DNA of 64,000 nucleotides from Mycobacterium sp. Root135 (GTDB taxonomy: Bacteria > Actinomycetota > Actinomycetes > Mycobacteriales > Mycobacteriaceae), in contig NZ_LMEZ01000004.1 in the NCBI RefSeq assembly GCF_001426545.1, positions 62,001 to 126,000 of the forward strand, read 5' to 3'. The position numbers and the translations under genes were made by a program. A model generated the notes under the pieces. That model searched no databases, was not told where the DNA came from, and was given only the letters and a program-made list of their open reading frames with translations. This document shows, piece after piece, positions 46,095 to 53,413 of this stretch; positions within the stretch are counted from its first letter, which is position 1; each line of letters begins with the position of its first letter.

Positions 46095-47234
46095 TCATGT
46101 CGAGATCGTCTGCCGAACCCGGGTTTCGAACGTCGCCGCGATGCCCGACCAGTCCAACGACGTCGCACCGTCGAGCCCGGCCCGGGAGAAGCCGTCCCAG
46201 CCGGCTTCGGCGGCCAGCAGGGCCTCGGCGAGGTCGGCAGCCGAGGTGCCGCACACGATGCCGGCGCCGTACTGCGCCACGACGTCCTTGCCGCCGTTCT
46301 CCTCGAAGCTGGGCGTGACGACGGGAAGCCCGCTCGCCATGGCCTCGGCGATCACCCGGGGGAACCCTTCGCGGGTGCTGGGCATCCCCAGAACCGAAGC
46401 GTGCGAGAGGAGTTCGATCTTCTGCGCCTCGGATACCGAACCGAGCACCTTGATCCGCGCGGTGTTGGGCGAGCGGCTCGCATACTCGGCGACGTCGGCG
46501 CGCGACGGCCCGTCACCGGCGATGGTCAGATCGCCGGCCAGACCGCGGGCGACGGCGATGTCGAACGCGTCGACCAGCAGCGGCATGTTCTTGTGTGGGG
46601 CCAGGCGTCCGACGTAGAGCACCCCGGAGCGGGTGCTGCGGTCGACCGATCGGTAGCGGTCGAGTTCGATGCCACTCGGAAGGACCGTGAAGTCCCGACC
46701 GGACTGGCGACCGATCTCGGCGGCGACGGCCTCCCCGACGGCGAAGTTGGTCGCAACCATCCGCGGGAAGACCCGTTGCAGGATCATCACGGGGTCGGCG
46801 GTGCGCACTTCGCACCAGTGGATGGCGCTGCGCGCCCGCGCGCGCTTGCTCAGCGCGGGCACGTGGAACAGCGGCCACTGGTTCAACAGGTGAAAGTCGT
46901 ACCCGCCGTCGCGGGCGATCCGTCGCACCTCGGCGCTGTAGCGGAAGATGTCGGACCAGTTGCGGCGGAGGAACGGAATCACCGGCCGCGGGTAGACGCC
47001 ACTGCCCTGGGTGCGGTGGACGTGAACCCCGTTCAGCCATTCGCTGGCCGGCAGGGCCGCGTCGTGGGTGATGCAGAAGACGTCGACGGCGTGTCCGCGT
47101 CGGACCAATGCCTCGGCAAGCTCCTGGAAGAAGACTTCCTGACCGCCGAGGTGCGGATGGTAGAGCTCGGTCAGGAAAGCCAGACGCAAGGGCGCGGGCC
47201 CGCTGTCATGGGGTTGAGAATCGGCCTTGCTCAT
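46095..47234 (-). CDS. Glycosyltransferase family 4 protein
   Basis: The 379-residue GT-B enzyme has an N-terminal domain starting LAFLTELYHPHLGGQEVFFQ with the GG loop of GT4 enzymes, VLYVGRLAPHKNMPLLVDAF in the linker, and the donor site GMPSTREGFPRVIAEAMASG with paired Glu. ATG 47234 has no clear ribosome site and is the first in-frame start that gives a sensible N-terminus; a leaderless transcript is possible, as often found in mycobacteria. It is the first gene of the leftward arm of cluster 2. Confidence 0.9.
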   Translation of the reverse strand: MSKADSQPHDSGPAPLRLAFLTELYHPHLGGQEVFFQELAEALVRRGHAVDVFCITHDAALPASEWLNGVHVHRTQGSGVYPRPVIPFLRRNWSDIFRYSAEVRRIARDGGYDFHLLNQWPLFHVPALSKRARARSAIHWCEVRTADPVMILQRVFPRMVATNFAVGEAVAAEIGRQSGRDFTVLPSGIELDRYRSVDRSTRSGVLYVGRLAPHKNMPLLVDAFDIAVARGLAGDLTIAGDGPSRADVAEYASRSPNTARIKVLGSVSEAQKIELLSHASVLGMPSTREGFPRVIAEAMASGLPVVTPSFEENGGKDVVAQYGAGIVCGTSAADLAEALLAAEAGWDGFSRAGLDGATSLDWSGIAATFETRVRQTIST

Positions 47235-47559
47235 TTGCGCAGCAATGTTATCAGCACGGGGGTAAATTGCCGCCGGAAACGAAAAGTCGCCGCCCCGCAA
47301 CGCCTGGAATCGAAAGAGCTTGCCACACAACGCATTCTGCGGCGGTTGAGGTCAGGGCACACCGCCCCCACGCGGGCGGGCACCGGGGCATTCCACCGAC
47401 CGGCCCACCGAGCAAATTGCGCTCCGGACGCACGGCCCGACTCCCCGCTGGGTTCGAACAGTTGACAGTCGGCTAACAGGCTCGCCGTTTCGTGTTTACG
47501 CCACCGTCAGTGACGCACTAAAGTCTTGGGCAAACGCAATGCAATGAGGCAGGGGCGCA
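47235..47559. other. Junction of EPS cluster 2 with the conserved backbone
   Basis: About 0.33 kb between divergent genes, with no supported gene. It marks the right border of cluster 2 and should hold promoters for both sides. No direct repeats or att-like site were seen. Confidence 0.45.
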
Positions 47560-48402
47560 GTGGACTGGATCAACGATCGGCTCACCGATCTGAGCAACCT
47601 CGGATCCGGGGGTTGGCTGGCGATCGCTGCGTGGGCTGCCCTGGCGCTCGGCATCGTCGTGCTGGTGTGGGCAAACCGGCAGCTCAAGCGCAACAGGCAG
47701 CTCAAAACCGAGCAGGTGCGCCCCCAGGTCTCGATGTACATGGAACCGCACGCCTCCGATTGGCACGTCATCGAGCTGGTGGTCCGCAACTTCGGCCAGA
47801 CCGCCGCCCACGACATCCGCCTCGACTTCGTCACTCATCCGACAGTCGCCGCCTACGAAGACGCCCGGCCCGACGGCCCACCCGAGGTGGCCGAGCTCGA
47901 CCTGCCCAGCGAACTGCTGTCTTTAGCCCCGGGGCAGGAGTGGCGGACGGTGTGGGACTCCGCCATCAGTCGTGCGGAGCTCGGCGGGGCCATCCAGGAC
48001 CGGTTCGAGGGCACGCTCACCTACTCGGACCAACCGCGTCCCAAGTCCAAGGCGAAGAAGCCCGGGCCGTGGAACAAGAGGGAGACCTTCGAGACGAAGT
48101 TCCGTCTCGACTGGGGCACCCTGCCGCCGGTACAGCGCATCGAGCTGATGACCACCCACGACCTGGCCAAGCGCGAGAAGCAGAAACTCGAACTGCTGCG
48201 CAGCGTGCTGTCCTACTTCCACTACGCGTCCAAGGAGACCCAGCCCGACGTGTTCCGCGCCGAGATCGACCGGATGAACAAGGCCACGGCCGAAACCCAG
48301 GACCGCTGGCGCACGCGGCAGTTCGACGAGACCACCGAGCTCGACCTCCCGTGGATCCAGAAGAACGGGTCGACTGGCCGTCATTCCGCGCACTCGCGCT
48401 AA
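47560..48402 (+). CDS. Single-pass membrane protein, Rv0633c-like, unknown function
   Basis: The 280-residue protein has one N-terminal membrane helix (WLAIAAWAALALGIVVLVWA, residues about 19-38), then a beta-rich domain (VIELVVRNFGQTAAHDIRLD) and a Lys-rich, probably helical C-terminus. Its position next to the crotonase and recC genes and its length match the hypothetical gene Rv0633c of M. tuberculosis. GTG 47560 follows AGGGGCG. Function unknown; the domain resembles those of phage and conjugation-free hypothetical families, with no catalytic motif visible. Confidence 0.85.
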   Translation: MDWINDRLTDLSNLGSGGWLAIAAWAALALGIVVLVWANRQLKRNRQLKTEQVRPQVSMYMEPHASDWHVIELVVRNFGQTAAHDIRLDFVTHPTVAAYEDARPDGPPEVAELDLPSELLSLAPGQEWRTVWDSAISRAELGGAIQDRFEGTLTYSDQPRPKSKAKKPGPWNKRETFETKFRLDWGTLPPVQRIELMTTHDLAKREKQKLELLRSVLSYFHYASKETQPDVFRAEIDRMNKATAETQDRWRTRQFDETTELDLPWIQKNGSTGRHSAHSR

Positions 48403-48415
48403 GTACGATCGGCTC

Positions 48416-49129
48416 ATGACAAGCACCGTTGCCTACGAGCAGACCGAATCCGTCGCCACGATCACGCTCGACGACGGCAAGGTCAACGTGCTGTCGCCGG
48501 CGATGCAGCAGAACGTCAACGCCGCGCTCGACCGCGCGGAGAAGGCCGCCGGCGACGGCGAGGTCAAGGCCGTCGTCATCGCGGGCAACTCGCGGGTGTT
48601 CAGCGCGGGCTTCGACCTCAGCGTCTTCAACTCCGGTGACGCGGCCGCCGCACTCGGCATGCTCTCCGGCGGGTTCGAGCTGTCGATCCGGCTGCTGAGC
48701 TTTCCGGTACCGGTGATCATGGCGGCGACGGGTCCGGCCATCGCCATGGGGTCATTCCTGATGCTGACCGGTGACCACCGGGTCGGGTCGCCCAGCTCGC
48801 GGTTCCAGGCCAACGAGGTTGCCATTGGCATGGTGCTGCCCATCTCGGCCATCGAGATCATGCGAAACCGGTTGACGCGCGCGGCCTTTCAGCGTGCGGT
48901 CTCCATGGCGGCCGTGTTCACCGGCGAGGACGCGGTGCGCGCCGGCTGGCTGGACGAGATCGTCGAGGACGGCAACGTGCTGGCCCGCGCCCACGACGTG
49001 GCCGCCGAGGCCGCCGCCGGGTTGCACCCCAAGGCCCACCGGGCCAGCAAGCTCAAGGCCCGCGCGGACGCGATCGCGGCGATCCAAGCGGGCATCGACG
49101 GCCTGCCCGAGGAGTTCACCCGCAGCTAG
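48416..49129 (+). CDS. echA3: Enoyl-CoA hydratase/isomerase family protein (EchA3-like)
   Basis: The 237-residue crotonase-fold protein has FSAGFDLSVF (first oxyanion-hole region) and ATGPAIAMGSFLMLTGDHRVG (second), but the second Glu pair of classic hydratases is not evident: the region reads NEVAIGMVLPISAIEIM. It therefore may not be a standard beta-oxidation hydratase. Its place beside the Rv0633c-like gene and recC fits echA3 (Rv0632c). It starts at ATG 48416, 13 bases after the upstream stop, so the two may be cotranscribed. Confidence 0.87.
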   Translation: MTSTVAYEQTESVATITLDDGKVNVLSPAMQQNVNAALDRAEKAAGDGEVKAVVIAGNSRVFSAGFDLSVFNSGDAAAALGMLSGGFELSIRLLSFPVPVIMAATGPAIAMGSFLMLTGDHRVGSPSSRFQANEVAIGMVLPISAIEIMRNRLTRAAFQRAVSMAAVFTGEDAVRAGWLDEIVEDGNVLARAHDVAAEAAAGLHPKAHRASKLKARADAIAAIQAGIDGLPEEFTRS

Positions 49130-49147
49130 CCAGCCCTTCCCGCGACC

Positions 49148-49194
49148 AGACATAAATGGCCCTCATTTGCCGCGAATGAGGGCCCTTTATGTCT
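49148..49194 (+). terminator. Large hairpin between convergent genes
   Basis: The arms AGACATAAA/TTTATGTCT (49148-49156, 49186-49194) and GGCCCTCATT/AATGAGGGCC enclose a 7-base loop, with a small internal mismatch. It lies after the crotonase gene and covers the stop codon of the zinc-hook gene on the other strand, so it can end both transcripts. No long T-run follows. Confidence 0.65.
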
Positions 49195-49942
49195 GCTCGC
49201 GCGGTGACGGGAACCCCTGCAGCCACGCCCGCGCCTGGCGGGCGGCTTGTAGTTCGGCCGCAGCGGCCGTCCCGAGCGCGTCGTAGGCCGCGGAAATTTC
49301 AGGTAATGCGCCGGCGACGTGATCGGCCAGCGCGCCGTCGTCGTCGGTCGGCAGCATGGTGAACGACTGGTGCGCGACGCGGGCCGCGACGATCTCCGAC
49401 AGCCCGGCGTCCTCGGCGGGTGGCGCCTGCACCGCGCGGACCAGTGCGGTCAACGTTTGGCGAGCCCGGTGCGCCGCGGACCTGGCGACCCGCAACGCGC
49501 TCGCGGCGTCCTTCTCCGCGGCCAGCGCGGCGCGTGCCCGCCCCACCCATTCGTCGTCCAGTGCGCTCGCCGCGCACACCGGGCACGGCTGGGTCCCGTG
49601 CCTGGCGTGGAATTCCAGGCTGGTCTCGAGGAACTGGATGCGGTCGGCGGAGAGGGCGTCCGCGACGCGCTCCGCGTCAGCCTGCCCACTGGCCGCCGAT
49701 CGCATTGCCGCACAGGCTCGTTCGACTCCGTCGGCATCCGGTGCGGTCGAGGCGGCGGCGTGATGTCGCTCCAGCAGCTCGACCTGGGCGTCGACCCGAT
49801 CCGTGGCCGCGGTCAGCGGGGCGTTGGCGGGAAGGTCGTTCCAGGCGGCGGACACCACCAGCCGCGCACGTGCGCCGAGGTCGTCGTCGGCAGCGGCTCG
49901 CCGAAGGATTTGGTCCCTGAGCTGTTGGTCGGCCATCGCCAT
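49187..49942 (-). CDS. Orphan zinc-hook/coiled-coil protein (SbcC/Rad50-like fragment)
   Basis: The 251-residue protein is rich in Ala, Arg and Asp and mostly helical. In the middle it has FHARHGTQPCPVC (Cys120, Cys123), flanked by long helices, which is the CPxC zinc-hook with coiled-coil arms of Rad50/SbcC-type ATPases. No Walker A, Walker B or signature motif is present, so the ATPase heads are missing. It may be the remnant of a larger ATPase gene or a stand-alone dimerisation module. ATG 49942 is chosen; longer starts read into the 6C-like RNA. Confidence 0.6.
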   Translation of the reverse strand: MAMADQQLRDQILRRAAADDDLGARARLVVSAAWNDLPANAPLTAATDRVDAQVELLERHHAAASTAPDADGVERACAAMRSAASGQADAERVADALSADRIQFLETSLEFHARHGTQPCPVCAASALDDEWVGRARAALAAEKDAASALRVARSAAHRARQTLTALVRAVQAPPAEDAGLSEIVAARVAHQSFTMLPTDDDGALADHVAGALPEISAAYDALGTAAAAELQAARQARAWLQGFPSPREQT

Positions 49943-49960
49943 GGACCCTATAGACGATGT

Positions 49961-50028
49961 CGGCCCCGTCACTACAGGGGGGGAGGTCGTGACGGGGCCG
50001 AGCCATCTATGGAGCTGGGGGGAGCTCC
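49961..50028 (-). ncRNA. 6C-type small RNA, copy B
   Basis: On the minus strand GGAGCT-CCCCCC-AGCTCC (50028-50011) has a loop of exactly six C. After 10 bases comes a 12-bp perfect stem CGGCCCCGTCAC/GTGACGGGGCCG (50000-49961) whose loop has CCCCCCC. The layout is the same as copy A at 29707-29770, including the GGCCCCG second stem. It lies between recC (plus) and the zinc-hook gene (minus) and may run into the latter. Confidence 0.78.
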
Positions 50029-50134
50029 GCCGCATACGGTATGCGGTGTTCCTGGGCAATTACTGTGAAGCGGCGCCTGGATCGATGGCAATTGCCGCGA
50101 CCTCTGTCGGTGGCGCCCCCTAGGCTGGCGTCAA

Positions 50135-53100
50135 ATGTCGCTTCACCTTCACCGTGCCGAGCGGACCGACCTCCTCGCCGACGGTCTTGGCGCCCTTCTC
50201 AGCCGACCCCTCGACGATCCCTTCGCGATGGAGCTGGTCTTGGTGCCCGCCCGCGGCGTCGAGCGGTGGCTGAGCCAGCGCCTGTCCCACGTCCTCGGCC
50301 GCGGTACGGGTGCCGACGGCGTGTGTGCGGGGGTCCAGTTCCGGAACCCGCACTCGCTGATTGCCGAGATCACCGGCACCGCCGACGACGATCCCTGGTC
50401 ACCCGACGCCATGGTGTGGCCGCTGCTCGAGGTCATAGACGAGAGCCTCGACCAGCCGTGGTGCCGGACGCTGGCCACGCACCTCGGCCACTTCACCACC
50501 GGCGAGGAGATGGAGCTGCGGCAGGGCAGGCGCTACTCCGTGGCCCGCCGGATCGCGGGGCTGTTCGCGTCGTATGCCCGCCAGCGCCCGCAGCTTCTCG
50601 CCGACTGGCGCGCCGGTACCGTCGACCTCGACGCCGACCTCGGCTGGCAACCTCCGCTGTGGCAGGCGCTCGTAGACCGGGTCGACGCCGACCCTCCGCA
50701 CGTACGAAATCGGGAAACCGTTGCCCGCCTTCGTAAGTCGCCGTCCGACCTGCCGCCGCGGCTGTCCCTGTTCGGCCACACCAGGTTGCCGATCACCGAG
50801 ATCGAGCTCGTCGACGCGTTGTCGACCCACCACGACGTGCACCTGTGGCTGCCGCATCCCAGTGACGACATGTGGCGCGCTCTGGCGGGGGCTCGCGGTC
50901 CCGTCCCCCGTCGCGACGACGCCAGCCATCGCGCCGTGCACCACCCGCTGCTCGCCACCCTCGGAAGGGATCTGCGCGAGCTGCAGATGATCCTGCCCAC
51001 CGACCTCGCCACCGACGAAAGCCTCGGCGGCCGTGAACATCCCGCCACGCTGCTGGGCTGGCTGCAGTCCGACATCGCCGCGAATACCGTTCGGCCGCAA
51101 GGGCGGACGGCGACGGCGGATGACCGATCCGTCCAGGTGCACGCGTGCCACGGCCAGGCCAGGCAGGTCGACGTGCTGCGCGAGGTGCTCCTCGGCCTGC
51201 TCACCGACGACCCGACGCTCGAGCCCCGCGACATCCTGGTCATGTGCCCCGACGTCGAGGCGTACGCGCCGCTGATCAACGCCGACTTCGGCCTCGGCGA
51301 CGTGCTGCGCGGCGCCCACCCGGCCCACCAACTGAGGATGCGGCTCGCGGATCGTTCACTGGTGCAAACGAATCCGTTGCTGGGCGTCGCATCCCAGCTG
51401 CTCGCGCTGGCCGGCAGCCGGGTGACCGCCAGCGAGGTGCTCAACCTCGCCCAGTCCGCCCCGGTGCGGGCCCGCTTCGGATTCACCGACGACAACCTCG
51501 AGGACATCACCCGCTGGGTACGCCAGGCGAACGTCCGCTGGGGGTTCGACCAGGAGCACCGTCAGCCCTACGGCGTCGACTTCGTCCACAACACATGGCG
51601 TTTCGGCGTCGACAGGGTGCTCACCGGGGTGGCCATGTCCGACGATGCGCACGCCTGGGTCGGAGCCACCCTGCCGCTGGACGACGTCGGCAGCAACCGC
51701 GTGGAGCTCGCCGGGCAGCTCGCCGAGTTCGTGGACCGGTTGGAGCGCACCGTCGTCGCGCTCACCGGCGACCATCCGCTCGAGCACTGGCTGCACGCGC
51801 TGACCGAGGGCATCACGATGATGACCCGGGTGGACGACGCCGACGCGTGGCAGACCAGTCAGATGCAGCGTGAGTTCGGTCGGGTGCTCACCGACGCGGG
51901 GCCGCGGGCGAGCACCGTGCTGCGATTGCCCGACGTCAAGGCGCTGCTGGAACGTCACCTGGCGGGCCGGCCGACCCGGGCCAACTTCCGCACCGGCACG
52001 CTGACGGTGTGCACGATGGTGCCGATGCGGTCGGTGCCTCACCGGGTGGTCTGTCTGGTCGGTCTCGACGACGGCGTCTTCCCCCGCCAGGGCGTCACCG
52101 ACGGGGACGACGTGCTGGCCCGCAATCCGTTGACCGGTGAGCGGGACAGTCGCTCCGAGGACCGGCAACTGTTGCTCGACGCCGTCGGCGCGGCCACCGA
52201 GAAGTTGGTGGTCACCTACACCGGTGCCAACGCCAACTCCGGGCAACCGCGGCCGCCCGCGGTGCCGCTGGCCGAGCTGCTCGACGCCCTGGACGCCACC
52301 ACGCCGCAGCGCGTCCGCGAGCAGGTCGTGGTCCATCACCCGTTGCAGCCCTTCGACATTCGCAACGTGATGCCCGGCAAGCTGGTGCCCGGCGTGCCGT
52401 TCACCTTCGACTCCACGGTGCTCAAGGCCGCCAGAGCCAGCAGCAGCGAGCGCTCCGAGCAGCCGAAGTTCATCTCCGGTCCGTTGCCCGCCCAGCCGCA
52501 CGACGACGTCGCGCTGGCCGATCTGGTCGGCTTCTTCAAGGATCCGGTGAAGGGGTTCTTCCGGGCGCTGGAGTACACCCTGCCGTGGGACGTCGACGGC
52601 GTCTCCGACGAGATCTCGGTCGACATCGACGCCCTCGAGCAGTGGGCGGTCGGCGACCGGATGCTCACCGACATGCTGCGTGGCATGAGTCCCGACGACG
52701 CCCGGCAGGCCGAGTGGCGCCGGGGCACCCTGCCGCCGGGGCAACTCGGGTGGCGCAAGGCCGGGGAGCTGCGGGAGCAGGCGACCGTGCTCGCCAGCAC
52801 CGCACTCGCCCATCGCACGGCCGACCCGGAGGCCTACGACGTGGACGTCGACCTGGGTGCCGGCCGCCGGCTGACTGGCACCGTGTCGCCGGTCTTCGAC
52901 GACCACCTGGTCTCGGTCACCTACTCCAAGCTGGACGGCAAGCATCTACTTGCGTCGTGGATTCCGTTGCTGGCGTTGTACGCCCAGCATCCCGACCGGG
53001 ACTGGACGGCCGTCTGCATCGGGCGGGCTCGGCGGTCGGCCCGGCCAAGCCAGCGGGGTCTCGGGCAACCGCGGCAGCCGGCGGCCGACCTGCTTCGCGA

Positions 53101-53413
53101 CCTGGTGGCGATCTACGACGCCGGCCGCCGCGAGCCCCTGCCGCTGCCCGTGAAGACGTCCTACGCGTGGGCGAGCGCCCGCCTGGAGGGTGGCGACCCC
53201 GAACGGGAGGCCTCCTTCAGGTGGAAGTCGGGCATGTATCCCGCCGAGGATCAGGACCCCGCCCAGGTTCGGGCCTGGGGCGCGAACGCCTGGCTCAAGG
53301 AGCTCATGCAACCCCTGCGGCCCGGCGAGGAGGTCGACGGCGAGACGCATCGACTCGGCGCCTACTCATCCCGGCTCTGGTTGCCGATGCTGCGCGCGGA
53401 AGTGACCGTCTGA
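50135..53413 (+). CDS. recC: Exodeoxyribonuclease V subunit gamma, RecC
   Basis: The 1092-residue protein is the length of actinobacterial RecC and starts LHLHRAERTDLLADGLGALL. It contains SF1-helicase-like but degenerate domains, including ELVLVPARGVERWLSQRLSH and MVPMRSVPHRVVCLVGLDDGVFPRQ, both typical of RecC. In RecBCD it recognises Chi and splits the strands. In mycobacteria the complex acts mainly in single-strand annealing. ATG 50135 has no strong ribosome site. The stop shares one base with the recB start. Confidence 0.96.
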   Translation: MSLHLHRAERTDLLADGLGALLSRPLDDPFAMELVLVPARGVERWLSQRLSHVLGRGTGADGVCAGVQFRNPHSLIAEITGTADDDPWSPDAMVWPLLEVIDESLDQPWCRTLATHLGHFTTGEEMELRQGRRYSVARRIAGLFASYARQRPQLLADWRAGTVDLDADLGWQPPLWQALVDRVDADPPHVRNRETVARLRKSPSDLPPRLSLFGHTRLPITEIELVDALSTHHDVHLWLPHPSDDMWRALAGARGPVPRRDDASHRAVHHPLLATLGRDLRELQMILPTDLATDESLGGREHPATLLGWLQSDIAANTVRPQGRTATADDRSVQVHACHGQARQVDVLREVLLGLLTDDPTLEPRDILVMCPDVEAYAPLINADFGLGDVLRGAHPAHQLRMRLADRSLVQTNPLLGVASQLLALAGSRVTASEVLNLAQSAPVRARFGFTDDNLEDITRWVRQANVRWGFDQEHRQPYGVDFVHNTWRFGVDRVLTGVAMSDDAHAWVGATLPLDDVGSNRVELAGQLAEFVDRLERTVVALTGDHPLEHWLHALTEGITMMTRVDDADAWQTSQMQREFGRVLTDAGPRASTVLRLPDVKALLERHLAGRPTRANFRTGTLTVCTMVPMRSVPHRVVCLVGLDDGVFPRQGVTDGDDVLARNPLTGERDSRSEDRQLLLDAVGAATEKLVVTYTGANANSGQPRPPAVPLAELLDALDATTPQRVREQVVVHHPLQPFDIRNVMPGKLVPGVPFTFDSTVLKAARASSSERSEQPKFISGPLPAQPHDDVALADLVGFFKDPVKGFFRALEYTLPWDVDGVSDEISVDIDALEQWAVGDRMLTDMLRGMSPDDARQAEWRRGTLPPGQLGWRKAGELREQATVLASTALAHRTADPEAYDVDVDLGAGRRLTGTVSPVFDDHLVSVTYSKLDGKHLLASWIPLLALYAQHPDRDWTAVCIGRARRSARPSQRGLGQPRQPAADLLRDLVAIYDAGRREPLPLPVKTSYAWASARLEGGDPEREASFRWKSGMYPAEDQDPAQVRAWGANAWLKELMQPLRPGEEVDGETHRLGAYSSRLWLPMLRAEVTV

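Noticed and set aside
52585..53412. 276-codon upstream extension of recB
   Set aside because: It lies wholly inside recC in another frame, has antisense-like Arg/Ala composition, and the ATG at 53413 gives the proper RecB N-terminus.
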